The translations under genes were made by a program, and so were the position numbers. A model generated the notes under the pieces. The model saw only the letters and a list, made by a program, of their open reading frames with translations. It was not told where the DNA came from and searched no databases. A stretch of DNA of 64,000 bases from an uncultured Holophagaceae bacterium. Its GTDB lineage: Bacteria > Acidobacteriota > Holophagae > Holophagales > Holophagaceae. Shown one piece after another: positions 8,044-16,442 of the stretch (its first letter is position 1; every line of letters begins with the position of its first letter). Where the stretch lies: assembly GCA_903937385.1 (NCBI GenBank), contig CAIZZF010000010.1, positions 1 through 64,000 of the forward strand, in the 5' to 3' direction.

Positions 8044-8622
8044 TCAGGCCATGAGCGCCTTGGCGCGGTCCTGGCTCTGCTGGGCGACGATCTCGTGGAG
8101 GCTGCCGCCGTGGCTGTCCATGGTGACCACCAGGGGGAAGTCCTCCACCTCGATGATCCAGAAGGCCTCGGGGCTGCCGAACTCTTCCAGCATCTTCACG
8201 TCGACGACCCGCTTGACGCGCTCCGCCAGCAGGCTGCCGGCACCGCCGGTGGCATGGAGGTAGACGGCGCCGGTCTTCTGCAGACCCTCGCTGGTCTTCT
8301 TGCCCATGCCGCCCTTGCCGATCACGCCGCGGACCTTGTAGGTCTCGATGACGTCCGCCTGGTAGGGCTCTTCACGGATGCTGGTGGTGGGGCCCGCGGC
8401 CACGAAGGTCCAGCTGCCGTCCGCGTTCTTCCGGACCACGGGGCCGCAGTGGTAGATGACCATGTTCTCGAGGATGGGCTTCAGCCAGTCGGGCTTCTGC
8501 TCCTTCATGAACTTGTGGCCCATGTCGCGGCTGAGGACGACGTTGCCGTTCAGCAGGACTTCGTCGCCGACCTTGAGCTGCCGGATGGCTTCTTCGGTGA
8601 TGGGGGTGGTGAGTCGGATCAT
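8044..8622 (-). CDS. Class I fumarate hydratase, beta subunit
   Basis: The 192-residue beta (C-terminal) subunit of an iron-sulfur, heat-labile fumarase of the two-subunit type, which with the alpha subunit interconverts fumarate and malate in the TCA cycle. Family blocks are DEVLLNGNVVLSRDMGHKF, GPTTSIREEPYQADVIE, GVIGKGGMGKKTSEGL and the C-terminal FPLVVTMDSHGGSLHE. The closely related tartrate dehydratase beta subunit cannot be excluded by eye. It begins 7 bp after the alpha gene ends, so the two are co-translated. Confidence 0.88.
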   Translation of the reverse strand: MIRLTTPITEEAIRQLKVGDEVLLNGNVVLSRDMGHKFMKEQKPDWLKPILENMVIYHCGPVVRKNADGSWTFVAAGPTTSIREEPYQADVIETYKVRGVIGKGGMGKKTSEGLQKTGAVYLHATGGAGSLLAERVKRVVDVKMLEEFGSPEAFWIIEVEDFPLVVTMDSHGGSLHEIVAQQSQDRAKALMA

Positions 8623-8629
8623 GGGAGCC

Positions 8630-9613
8630 TCACAGGTCGTAGGAGGGCTGGCCGTCGGCCGCGAGGGTGAGGGTGCCGCGGCGGCTGCTCCAGCACATGT
8701 AGGCGATGGACACGTAGAAGCTGGCGGGGTGGCGATACATCTCCTCGGCGGAGACGCCCAGCACCGTGGTGGCGCCGCCGTAGCCCATGGGCCCGATGCC
8801 GAGGGTGTTCAGGTCCCGGGTGAGTTCCTTCTCGAAGGCATCCATCTTGGGATCCGGGTTGGCGGTGCCCAGCTTGCGCAGGACGAGTTCCTTGGCCCGC
8901 TCCCAGCCCGTGACCCGGTCGCCGCCGATGGACACGCCGAGGATGCCGGGGCTGCAGCCCTGGCCCTGGGCCTTCACCACGGCGTCGATGATGCACTTGC
9001 GCACACCCTTGATGTCCCGGCCCGCGCCCAGCGCGGCGTCCGGCAGGCGGTACTGGGCGCCCACGTTCTCGCTGCCCCCGCCCTTCTGCATGACGGAGAC
9101 CTCGATGTGGGGCTGGTCCCACTCCTCGAAGTGGATGGCCGGATGGTGGTCGTGGAAGGGATCCATGTTGGTGCCACTGTTCTTGCCGCTCAGCGACTCC
9201 ACACAGTTGGGCCGGAGCCAGGACCGCTTGGTGGCGTCCATGACCGCGGCGCGCAGCTGCTTGCGGGCAGCCCGCTGGCTGAAGCCGAAGGGATGGCGCA
9301 CCCAGAAAATGATCGAGCCCGTGTCCTGGCAGAGGGGGGAGACATTCCCATCCGCGAGGATGATGTTGCGCACCATGTCATTGAGCGTGTTGAAGGCGCG
9401 GCTGCCCGGCTCCTCGGCATCGCGGCCCTTCACCAGGGCGTCGATGACATCCTGGGGCAGGCGGCTGGTGGTGCGCCGCAGCAGCTCCGTGGCGCACAGG
9501 GTCAGGTCCAGCCCGGCCAGGTTGGACATGTCCGCCTTCCAGCCCTGGGGCAGCAAAGACTTGGATGCCACCACCTCGGCTGAGGTCAGGGTGGGAACGA
9601 CGCATTCAGACAT
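8630..9613 (-). CDS. Class I fumarate hydratase, alpha subunit
   Basis: The alpha (N-terminal, [4Fe-4S]-binding) subunit, 327 residues from the ATG at 9613 (MSECVVPTLTSAEVVASKS) with GGAGGG upstream; the frame remains open further upstream but without support. Cluster cysteines expected of the family lie in SPLCQDTG, GQGCSPGILGVSIGGDR and near the C-terminus (SIAYMCWSSRRG). The conserved MQKGGGSENVG block is present. It pairs with the beta subunit immediately downstream. The 92-bp gap upstream separates it from holA and may hold its own promoter. Confidence 0.9.
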   Translation of the reverse strand: MSECVVPTLTSAEVVASKSLLPQGWKADMSNLAGLDLTLCATELLRRTTSRLPQDVIDALVKGRDAEEPGSRAFNTLNDMVRNIILADGNVSPLCQDTGSIIFWVRHPFGFSQRAARKQLRAAVMDATKRSWLRPNCVESLSGKNSGTNMDPFHDHHPAIHFEEWDQPHIEVSVMQKGGGSENVGAQYRLPDAALGAGRDIKGVRKCIIDAVVKAQGQGCSPGILGVSIGGDRVTGWERAKELVLRKLGTANPDPKMDAFEKELTRDLNTLGIGPMGYGGATTVLGVSAEEMYRHPASFYVSIAYMCWSSRRGTLTLAADGQPSYDL

Positions 9614-9705
9614 GAGCCCTCCGGGATGCAGAGGTCCATCTTCCGCCCGCAGGGGGCTGCGCTCAAGTGACCAATGCCCGGTTCCCCGGCCAGTCCACCT
9701 GCCGC

Positions 9706-10728
9706 TCAGCGTCCCCAGGCCCGGCAGAGGGCCAAGGTCAGGTCCAGCAGGGACGCCTCGCTGCGGGACAGGGCCAGACCCTTGAGGTCCCGCTCGCACT
9801 GATTGACCCGGGTGAGCAGGGCCTTCGCGCCGCGGAACTTCAGCTTCGCCAGGGTGGTGCGATAGCCGTCCAGCAGGAAGGCCTGCTTGGGGGACAGGCC
9901 CAGGGCCGCCAGCACCTCGCCGCCCTTCAGCCCTGCCGACTCGGCCTCCGCCAGCCGCAGCAGGCGGTCCACCTCGCGGCGCGCCTGGCCAAGCATCATC
10001 AGCGGCTCATCGCCATCCTCCAGGGCCGTGCGGAGCGCCCGCAGAGCTCCCCCCGCGTCACCCTTCTGCCAGGCCCCGGACCAGGCAAAAGCCTTCTGGT
10101 CCGCCAGGCGGAACGTCACCTGGTCCACCATGGCCTCGGTGACCCGGCGGTCCTCCGCCAGCAGGTCCAGCACCTCCAGGGCCCTCTTCAGCAGGCCGGG
10201 GTTGCCACCCTGGCGCTGGGCCAGCAGGCTGGCGGCGGCGCCCTGGAGCGTGAGGCCCAGGCGCCGGGCCTCGGCCTCGATGAAGGAAGGTACCTCAAGG
10301 GCGTCCAAGGCGCCCACCTTCAGGATCCGCCCAGCCTTGGCCCAGTCGGTCCAAGGCTTGGCCCCCAGGGCCTTGCCCGGCGCTGCCGGCAGAGTGGTCC
10401 AGGCCACCAGCAGCAGCTTCACGCCGGTGGGGGGTTTGTCCAGCAGGGCCTTCACCGCGGGTGGCAGCTCCTTGGCGCGCAGGAACAGGTTGTCGGCGGC
10501 GGGGGCGACCACCGTGCGGTCCTCGGCACCCAGGGGCGAGGCCTCCTGCAGGGCGGCCATGACCTCCGGCCAGGGGCAGCCTTCGGCGCAGACCGTGAGC
10601 GAGAAGTCGGCCCACTCGGGGTCCACGTGCTTGCGCTTCCACTGGGCCACGGCCTCGCGGCGGGCATCACCGTCCTCCCCGTGGATCAGGGCGAACCGGT
10701 GCTCCAGCCAGGCGGTAGGAATGGCCAT
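9706..10728 (-). CDS. holA: DNA polymerase III delta subunit
   Basis: HolA opens the beta clamp in the clamp loader. The 340-residue protein has the family order: an N-terminal block with an Ile-His-Gly-Glu-Asp stretch (RFALIHGEDGDARREAV), a central PPAVKALLDKPPTGVKLLLV segment, a predicted AAA-like domain and the C-terminal collar with LLRLAEAESAGLKGGEVLAAL. Its ATG overlaps the lptE stop by one base. lptE-holA adjacency is a widespread arrangement and supports both assignments. The protein is divergent, as delta subunits usually are. Confidence 0.88.
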   Translation of the reverse strand: MAIPTAWLEHRFALIHGEDGDARREAVAQWKRKHVDPEWADFSLTVCAEGCPWPEVMAALQEASPLGAEDRTVVAPAADNLFLRAKELPPAVKALLDKPPTGVKLLLVAWTTLPAAPGKALGAKPWTDWAKAGRILKVGALDALEVPSFIEAEARRLGLTLQGAAASLLAQRQGGNPGLLKRALEVLDLLAEDRRVTEAMVDQVTFRLADQKAFAWSGAWQKGDAGGALRALRTALEDGDEPLMMLGQARREVDRLLRLAEAESAGLKGGEVLAALGLSPKQAFLLDGYRTTLAKLKFRGAKALLTRVNQCERDLKGLALSRSEASLLDLTLALCRAWGR

Positions 10729-11282
10729 CAGTCGGTGCCTTCCAGCAGCTGAGTGAGGAAGCTCTCGGCGAAGTCGTCGGCCAGGCTCTCGACCACCTGC
10801 AGCTCGCGGCTCTCGAAGCTGGCGAAATTCTGATCCACCCGGTACTGGTTCGAGAAGGTCAGGCCCCGGCGGGCCAGCACCACGGCCCCGGTCTGGCCAT
10901 CCAGCAGCTCCACGCTGGCCACGACCACCACCTCCACCCGGGAGGCAGAACCCGCGCTGGCCTTCATCCGGTCATTGCCCAGGGTGAGGCCGATGGGCCG
11001 GGAGGCATAGCTCTCCAGGGTGCCCTGCAGCACCCAGCGCGAGGGCTCGCCCTGAGCCACCAGCCGCCAGGGGCTCGCGGCCACCACCCGGTTCTCCAGG
11101 GCCTTGGTGAAGCGGTCCTCCAGCCCCAGTCGGGGCGTGAGGTTGCGGAACCGAGCCAGGCGGATGGTCTCGCCCTTCTTGGCCCAGGCCGCGGAGCGCT
11201 GCTGTCGGTCCAGGCGATGGTAGCCACAGCCCGAGAGCAGCAGCAGGGCCAGCGGCAGGCAGGACCACCGGGGCCAGGTCAT
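10728..11282 (-). CDS. lptE: LPS-assembly lipoprotein LptE
   Basis: LptE plugs the LptD outer-membrane channel that inserts lipopolysaccharide. The 184-residue precursor has a lipoprotein signal with lipobox LLSGCGYH (Cys at about residue 19). The GYH after the cysteine and the following RFRNLTPRLGLEDRFTKALENRV block are typical of LptE (DUF4136-like fold excluded by length and context). It lies between hpt (4-bp ATGA overlap) and holA (1-bp overlap), forming a coupled cluster. LptE sequences are weakly conserved, so context carries much of the weight. Confidence 0.85.
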   Translation of the reverse strand: MTWPRWSCLPLALLLLSGCGYHRLDRQQRSAAWAKKGETIRLARFRNLTPRLGLEDRFTKALENRVVAASPWRLVAQGEPSRWVLQGTLESYASRPIGLTLGNDRMKASAGSASRVEVVVVASVELLDGQTGAVVLARRGLTFSNQYRVDQNFASFESRELQVVESLADDFAESFLTQLLEGTD

Positions 11283-11800
11283 GGGTGGTAGACCCCCACG
11301 TAGGGCAGGTTGCGGAGCTTGTCGTCCAGGTCAAGCCCGTAGCCCACCACAAAGTGATCCTCGATGGTGAAGCCCACGTAGTCCACGGGCACCTGCACCT
11401 TCCGGCGGCTGGGCTTGTCGAGCAGGGTGCAGACCTTCAGGCTGGCGGGCTCGCGGTCCCGCAGCAGTTTGCCCACCTTGAACAGGGTCAGGCCGGTATC
11501 GACGATGTCCTCCACGATCAGCGCATGGCGTCCCTGGATCCCTCGGTCCAGATCCTTGAGGATGTGGACCTCGCCGGTGCTCTCGGTGCCGCCGCCGTAG
11601 CTGGCCACCTGCATGAAGCTGATGTTCAGGTCCATGTCCATGGCCCGGACCAGGTCTGCGATGAAGGGGAACACGCCGTTCAGCAGGCCGATCACCACCA
11701 GGTCCTTCCCGGCATAGTCCTGCGTCAGCTGGGCGCCGAGTTCCTGGACCCGGGTCCGGATCTGGGCCTCGGTCAAAAGCGGGGTGATGCGGTCACGCAT
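11279..11800 (-). CDS. hpt: Hypoxanthine phosphoribosyltransferase
   Basis: Salvages hypoxanthine and guanine with PRPP to IMP and GMP. The 173-residue protein starts at 11800 (MRDRITPLLTEAQIRTRVQEL) with CAGGAG upstream; the longer open frame crosses the divergent sigma-factor gene and is not real. The PRPP-binding motif ALIVEDIVDTGLTL (about 100-113), the N-terminal VVIGLLNGVFPFIADLVRAM block and the base-recognition block VDYVGFTIEDHFVVGYGLD are all present. It starts divergently from the ECF sigma factor gene. Confidence 0.95.
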   Translation of the reverse strand: MRDRITPLLTEAQIRTRVQELGAQLTQDYAGKDLVVIGLLNGVFPFIADLVRAMDMDLNISFMQVASYGGGTESTGEVHILKDLDRGIQGRHALIVEDIVDTGLTLFKVGKLLRDREPASLKVCTLLDKPSRRKVQVPVDYVGFTIEDHFVVGYGLDLDDKLRNLPYVGVYHP

Positions 11801-11911
11801 GAAAACTCCTGAAGACTGAAGATAGTGCCGTATCCATTCAACCCCGGGAAGGCTTGCCGGGTCCATCCGCTGACGGCGGTTTCTCCTTGATCCCTGCCGC
11901 CGGAGCCTAAC

Positions 11912-12559
11912 ATGATGGCGACAGCCACCTTGAGCGAGCCATTCATGACCCAGACGGCCCAGCAGACCGCTGATCGGACCCCCGATCCGGCCTCGCCCTA
12001 CCACACCCCCGAGGTGCTGGCCTGGGTGGAAGCGGCCCAGGGGGGCGACCAGGGGGCCTTCGGATCCCTGGTCCGGCTGTTCTCCCGGGACGTCTACGGC
12101 AAGGCCTACTCCATCCTGAAGAACCACCAGGACGCGGACGACGTGGTCCAGGAGACCTTCATCCGGGTCTTCCGCGCCCTGCCCGGCTTCCGCTTCGAGT
12201 CCTCGTTCCGCACCTGGCTCATCACCATCGCCACCCGCCAAGCCCTCAACTACCGGGAGCGCGTGGCCCGGGACTTCGACAGCCTGGACGAGCAGGAAGG
12301 GCATCCCGAGCACTCGGCCCTGCGGATCGAGGAGACCCAGATCGCCACCCTCATGGACGAAGAAGCCCGCCGCCTCCTCCGGGAGGCCCTGCCCAAGCTG
12401 CCTCCGCGCCAGAAGCAGGCCCTGACCCTGAAGCTGCAGCACGACTGGAAGTACGAGCGGATCGCCCAGGAGATGGGCACCACCATCGGCAGCGTGAAGG
12501 CGCACATCTTCCACGCCATCCGGAACCTGACCCGCCACGTGAAAGGAGGCAGCGTATGA
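11912..12559 (+). CDS. ECF-type RNA polymerase sigma factor
   Basis: A 215-residue extracytoplasmic-function sigma factor. Region 2 is seen at about residues 45-110 (FGSLVRLFSRDVYGKAYSIL, then the DADDVVQETFIRVFRALPGF core and FRTWLITIATRQALNYRER) and region 4 at the C-terminus (LPPRQKQALTLKLQHDWKYERIAQEMGTTIGSVKAHIFHAI, in segments). It looks like the RpoE-type group. Its stop overlaps the next gene by 4 bp (ATGA), and that gene encodes a matching anti-sigma factor. Two adjacent ATGs occur at the start; GGAG precedes them. Confidence 0.94.
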   Translation: MMATATLSEPFMTQTAQQTADRTPDPASPYHTPEVLAWVEAAQGGDQGAFGSLVRLFSRDVYGKAYSILKNHQDADDVVQETFIRVFRALPGFRFESSFRTWLITIATRQALNYRERVARDFDSLDEQEGHPEHSALRIEETQIATLMDEEARRLLREALPKLPPRQKQALTLKLQHDWKYERIAQEMGTTIGSVKAHIFHAIRNLTRHVKGGSV

Positions 12560-13068
12560 CCGAGGCCCTTCTTGCTCTCCCCGATAGCTGCTCCCTTGCA
12601 CTGAGCGCCCTCGAGGCCGACCCCGTCGATCCCGGTGCCGAGGCCGAGCGGCACCTGCGGACCTGCCGCGCCTGCGCCGAGGCCCGAGTGGCCTACCTGG
12701 CCCAGGAGGAGGCTCCCGAGGCGCTGGCCCCGGCCGGCTATCACGAGCGCCTGACAGGCCGCATTCTGGCCAAGCTGCCCGCCCGGGCGCCCCTGCACCG
12801 CCGGCTGGCCCCCCTGACCTGGGCCGCCGCGGCGGCGCTGCTCATGGCCGTCGGCGCCGGCGCCTTCTGGGCGGGCCGGGCCAACCGCGCCCCCTTGGTG
12901 GAGGCCGCCCTGCCCCGATCCGCGGAGCCCGTGGAGGCCGCCACCTCCGTGTCCGATACACCCTTCCATGATCGGGAGGAGGATGCCGCCCAGGTGCAGT
13001 CGCTCAGCCCCGACGAGCTCAAGGCCCTGCTCAAGCAGCTCGATCCGCCGCCTCCCTCTGCCAGGTAA
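12556..13068 (+). CDS. Membrane-bound zinc anti-sigma factor
   Basis: A 170-residue protein with the cytoplasmic zinc-binding anti-sigma (ZAS) motif H-x3-C-x2-C (HLRTCRACAEAR, about residues 33-44). One transmembrane helix follows at about 92-115 (LTWAAAAALLMAVGAGAFW) and then a periplasmic Glu/Asp-rich tail. It overlaps the sigma-factor gene, the usual arrangement for a cognate pair, so it probably sequesters that sigma factor at the membrane until an envelope signal arrives. The periplasmic part is short and shows no recognisable sensor fold. Confidence 0.85.
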   Translation: MTEALLALPDSCSLALSALEADPVDPGAEAERHLRTCRACAEARVAYLAQEEAPEALAPAGYHERLTGRILAKLPARAPLHRRLAPLTWAAAAALLMAVGAGAFWAGRANRAPLVEAALPRSAEPVEAATSVSDTPFHDREEDAAQVQSLSPDELKALLKQLDPPPPSAR

Positions 13069-13081
13069 CCCCGAGGTGTCC

Positions 13082-13576
13082 ATGCTCCGCCCCCTCCTGC
13101 TCCTGTCCCTGCTGTCCCTCTCCGCCCTGCCCGGCCTCGCCCAGGGCGAGGAAGGCCGCTCCCTGGCCCGCTTCCGCCTGGACCAGCTCCAGCAGTCCGT
13201 GGGCCTGCCCGAGGACCAGGCCCGCCTCGTGGTGGAGCGCTGGACCCGCTATGACCGCGAGCAGTTCGACCGGACCCAGGTGCTCCACCAGGTCCGGCGC
13301 AAGTTCAACGACATCCTGCTGGGGCCGGGCTCCGAGGAGGAGAAGAACACCCGGGTCCGGCCCCTGCTGGAGCAGTTCGTGGACCTGCGGCGGCAGCAGG
13401 CAGAGCTGAAGTTCCGCTTCGAGGACGACATCCGGGGCAAGCTCAGCCCCGCCCAGCAGGTGCGCCTGATCCTGCGGGTCGAGGAGATGCAGCGCCAGAT
13501 GGCCGAAGTCCTGCGGCAGAACAACGCCGCCCGCCCCGGCCTCCGCCAGGGCCCCCTCCGCCGCGCCAACCCCTAG
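13082..13576 (+). CDS. Exported helical protein, Spy/CpxP-like
   Basis: A 164-residue protein with a clear signal peptide (MLRPLLLLSLLSLSALPGLAQ, about 1-20, cleavage near LAQ-GE). The mature part is almost entirely helical and charged, with a block (VRLILRVEEMQRQMAEVLRQN) resembling periplasmic Spy/CpxP/ZraP-type chaperones or metal sensors. It follows the sigma/anti-sigma pair by 13 bp, so it may be a target or modulator of that envelope-stress circuit. Family membership is a guess from helicity and context. I start it at 13082; longer in-frame starts run inside the anti-sigma gene. Confidence 0.65.
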   Translation: MLRPLLLLSLLSLSALPGLAQGEEGRSLARFRLDQLQQSVGLPEDQARLVVERWTRYDREQFDRTQVLHQVRRKFNDILLGPGSEEEKNTRVRPLLEQFVDLRRQQAELKFRFEDDIRGKLSPAQQVRLILRVEEMQRQMAEVLRQNNAARPGLRQGPLRRANP

Positions 13577-13644
13577 CCCAGGCGCGCACCACGTTCTGTC
13601 TTACCGAAAACACGGATACAGGGAAAAAGGGAAAAGGATCTTTT

Positions 13645-13775
13645 ACCACCGATGAACACCGATAAACACCGATAAACACCGATTAAAAGCTGATAAAAAA
13701 TGAATTAGATAATTGTCGACAGTTGTCTTTATCATGCTTTTATCGGTGTTCATCGGTGTTCATCGGTGTTATTCA
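13645..13775. repeat. 10-bp tandem repeat with inverted second arm (element A)
   Basis: The left arm (13645-13684) is four 10-bp units, three of them AACACCGATA/T. The right arm (13741-13770) is three units of (T/C)ATCGGTGTT, the reverse complement. The two arms could pair over about 30 bp with two or three mismatches around a 56-base AT-rich loop. The element lies between converging genes, the Spy-like gene and rnj, in a 228-bp gap that holds nothing else recognisable. It could act as a bidirectional terminator or be a mobile repeat; period and base composition are unlike the neighbouring coding DNA. Confidence 0.85.
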
Positions 13776-13804
13776 GTTGTTTTTATTTTTCCGAAAAACC
13801 TGCC

Positions 13805-15520
13805 TCACCCCGCTGGCGCGTCCAGGATCACGGGGATGACCAGGGGCCGGGACTGGGTGGTCTTGCGGATGATCCGGCGCAGGGCCAGGCGCACGGCGTC
13901 GCGCAGGGCTTCGGGGTCCTTCCGGATCACCTTGGGCGCCTCCTCGTAGGCCTTGCGGGCCACGCCGGCCAGCAGCTCGGCGTAGGTCTCGTCGTCCGAG
14001 AGCATCACGAAGCCGCGGCTCAGGATACTGGGATCCGCCGTCAGGTCCCCGGTTTGGGGATCCACCAGCAGGGTGACGAACACCACGCCATCTTCCTGGA
14101 GGATGAGACGGTCCTTCACCACGCGGGCATCCACCATGTGATCCACGCCCTCGTGCACGAAGCACTTGCCCACGGGCACCGTGCCCGGCATGTCCAGGCG
14201 GCCATCAGTGAAGAGGCGCAGGCAGAGGCCGCCGTCCAGCAGGCTGATGCGGTCGGGGGTCCAGCCCAGAGAGGCCGCCAGGGCCCCGTGGGCGCGCAGG
14301 TTCCGGTAGGTGCCATGCACGGGCACCATCTGGTCGGGGCGCACCGCGCGAATGAGGTCCGCCAGCTCGTCCCGGCTGCCATGGCCCGAGGCGTGGACCG
14401 GCCCGATGCCGTCCGTGGAGGTCTCCGCGCCCAGGCGCTCCGCGGTGTCGAGCATCCGCGAGATGGACACCTCGTTGCCGGGGATGGCCCGGGCGCTCAC
14501 CACCAGGCGATCGCCGGGCTGGATGGGCAGGCCCTTCACCTCGCGGCGCAGCAGCCGCGCCAGGCCGCTCATGGGCTCGCCCTGGCTGCCCGTGCAGAGC
14601 ACCATCAGGTCGCCGGGATCAAAGAGGTGCGCGTCCTTGACGTCCACCAGGATGTCATCCGGCAGCTCCAGCAGCTTGAGGGAGCGGGCCAGCTGCAGGT
14701 TGCGGTCCAGGCTGCGCCCCAGCACCACCACCCGGCGGTGGAACTCCCAGGCCAGGTCCACCAGCATCTGCAGCCGGTGGATGTTCGAGCTGAAGGTCGT
14801 CACGAAGAGGCGCCCGTCGGTCTTTTCCAGCGCCGCCTCGATGCCCTCGCGGCAGACGGCCTCCGAGGGGGACCGGCCTGGCCGGCCCACGTTGGTGGAG
14901 TCTGCCATGAGCAGGCGCACGCCGGCGTCCCCCAGCTCCTCCAGGCGGGCCATGCCCGTCAGGCGGCCATCCAGGGGGTCGGGGTCCAGCTTGAAGTCGC
15001 CGGAGTGCACCACCACGCCCTGCGGCGTATGCAGGACCAGGGCGCAGGCGTCCGGGATGCTGTGGGTGACAGGAATCCACTCGGCCTCGATCTCGCCGTC
15101 GCCCACCTTCACGCGGCCGTAGTCCCGGACGGGCCGCAGCAGGCTCAGGTCGAGGTCGTGCTCGCGGAGCTTGTTCTCCAGCAGGCCGAGGGTGAAGGCC
15201 GTGCCATAGACCGGCACCGGCCAGCGCCGCAGGAAGTAGGGCAGCGCCCCGATGTGGTCCTCGTGACCGTGGGTGAGCAGCACCGCCTGCAGCTTGTCCG
15301 CGAAGGGCTCCAGGTAGGCGAAGTCCGGCACGATGGAGTCGATGCCCGGCTGGTCGTCAGAAGGAAAGAGCTGACCGCAGTCCACCAGGAAGAGGCTGCG
15401 CGCGGAGTGGACCACCAGGGCGTTCATGCCGAACTCGCCGAGCCCGCCGATGGGGATCAGCCGCAGCTCTCCCTTGGCGGGAGCTTCGGTCCAGGCTTCG
15501 AATTCGGGCGCGAGGGACAT
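13805..15520 (-). CDS. rnj: Ribonuclease J
   Basis: A 571-residue metallo-beta-lactamase/beta-CASP nuclease that performs 5'-to-3' exonucleolytic and endonucleolytic RNA decay. It has the zinc motif HGHEDHIGALPYFL at about residue 80, PIGGLGEFGMNALVV near the N-terminus, VVVHSGDFKLDPDPLDG, the beta-CASP blocks VVLGRSLDRNLQLA and VLCTGSQGEPMSGLARL, and PVHGTYRNLRAHGALA with a histidine expected in the active site. The C-terminal domain is present. It overlaps rsmA by one base (TAATG), so the two are coupled. Confidence 0.95.
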   Translation of the reverse strand: MSLAPEFEAWTEAPAKGELRLIPIGGLGEFGMNALVVHSARSLFLVDCGQLFPSDDQPGIDSIVPDFAYLEPFADKLQAVLLTHGHEDHIGALPYFLRRWPVPVYGTAFTLGLLENKLREHDLDLSLLRPVRDYGRVKVGDGEIEAEWIPVTHSIPDACALVLHTPQGVVVHSGDFKLDPDPLDGRLTGMARLEELGDAGVRLLMADSTNVGRPGRSPSEAVCREGIEAALEKTDGRLFVTTFSSNIHRLQMLVDLAWEFHRRVVVLGRSLDRNLQLARSLKLLELPDDILVDVKDAHLFDPGDLMVLCTGSQGEPMSGLARLLRREVKGLPIQPGDRLVVSARAIPGNEVSISRMLDTAERLGAETSTDGIGPVHASGHGSRDELADLIRAVRPDQMVPVHGTYRNLRAHGALAASLGWTPDRISLLDGGLCLRLFTDGRLDMPGTVPVGKCFVHEGVDHMVDARVVKDRLILQEDGVVFVTLLVDPQTGDLTADPSILSRGFVMLSDDETYAELLAGVARKAYEEAPKVIRKDPEALRDAVRLALRRIIRKTTQSRPLVIPVILDAPAG

Positions 15521-16329
15521 TACGATGGGAACACCTCCGGGTGTTTACTTAGCAGGATACGGGTTGCCGCGAGCCACGCCGCGGGCGTGATCACTTCGGC
15601 GCGCAGGGCTGAAGGCAGCCCCACGCTGGAGAGCGCCTCCGCCGAGAGGGTCTCCTGCCAGTTGTTGGCGAGGGTCTTGCGGCGATGGGCGAAAGATCGA
15701 TGCAGCACCGTGAGCAGCGGCCTGCGCTCGGCGAGGGTGGGGGCGTCCGCCCGGGGCTCGAACTGCACCACGGCGGAGTCCACCTTGGGGCTTGGGCGGA
15801 AGGAACCGGGCCCCAGCTTGGCCAGCCGCGTCAGGCGGGCACAGAGCTGGGCCAGCACCGACAGGGGGCCATAGGCCTTGGTGCCGGGCTCGCCCATGAG
15901 CTTCTGGGCCACCTCCAGCTGGAACATCAGCACCATGCGGTCCCAGGCGATGTCCTCGGTGAGCAGGCGCGCCAGGATGGGCGTGGCGGCGTTATAGGGC
16001 AGGTTGCCCACCACGGACCAGGGCTCGCCCACCGGCAGGGGGATCCGCACCGCGTCGCCCTGGAGCAGGTGGAAGTGCGCCTGGTCAGCGAAGCGCTGCT
16101 GCAGCAGCGCGCAGGCCTCGGGATCCAGGTCCACGGCCCAGAGGGGACGGCCGTCTGCGAGCAGGCGCTCGGTCAGCACCCCGGGTCCCGGCCCGATCTC
16201 CAGCAGCCGCGCCGCCTTTGAAGCCAGGGCCCCGGCCACGATGGTCCGGATGGCCCCGTCGTTCACCAGGAAGTTCTGGCCAAAGGCCTTTTTCGGGCGA
16301 AGGCGGGCGATGGGGGAGGGTTCCGGCAC
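15520..16329 (-). CDS. rsmA: 16S rRNA (adenine-1518/1519-N6) dimethyltransferase
   Basis: RsmA (KsgA) dimethylates two adjacent adenines in helix 45 of 16S rRNA late in 30S assembly. The motif order is KKAFGQNFLVNDGAIRTIV at the N-terminus, the SAM motif LLEIGPGPGVLTERLL, then VDLDPEACALLQQRF, the catalytic NLPYNAATPIL and FRPSPKVDSAVVQF. I place the start at the GTG at 16329, which leaves the short family-typical leader before KKAFGQNF. Longer in-frame starts exist up to 16413 but would add a Pro/Arg-rich stretch not expected in the family. It is followed directly by rnj. Confidence 0.92.
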   Translation of the reverse strand: MPEPSPIARLRPKKAFGQNFLVNDGAIRTIVAGALASKAARLLEIGPGPGVLTERLLADGRPLWAVDLDPEACALLQQRFADQAHFHLLQGDAVRIPLPVGEPWSVVGNLPYNAATPILARLLTEDIAWDRMVLMFQLEVAQKLMGEPGTKAYGPLSVLAQLCARLTRLAKLGPGSFRPSPKVDSAVVQFEPRADAPTLAERRPLLTVLHRSFAHRRKTLANNWQETLSAEALSSVGLPSALRAEVITPAAWLAATRILLSKHPEVFPS

Positions 16330-16394
16330 ACCCCAGCGTACCACGGCTGCTGGCAGCCGCCGGGCCGGGCTGGTCCAGCAGCGGAACGCTCCCG

Positions 16395-16432
16395 GCGAAC
16401 CAGGTGAGCCCAAGCCAGCTCACCCGGTTCGC
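16395..16432 (-). terminator. Long stem-loop downstream of pilY1
   Basis: A 15-bp stem around an 8-base loop (16410-16417) lies 11 bp after the pilY1 stop codon. In RNA from the minus strand every position pairs, one as G-U. In plus-strand RNA the same position is an A-C mismatch, which suggests that the minus-strand transcript, the pil operon, is the one that matters. No clear T-run follows, so it may act as an mRNA 3'-end stabiliser or a terminator lacking a U tract. Confidence 0.55.
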
Positions 16433-16442
16433 TGGATCGAAC

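Noticed and set aside
13645-13775. CRISPR array
   Set aside because: Units are contiguous 10-mers without spacers and no cas genes are near.
13766-15874. A 702-codon plus-strand frame opposite rnj
   Set aside because: Antisense shadow of RNase J, rich in His/Gln/Ala, and starting inside repeat element A.
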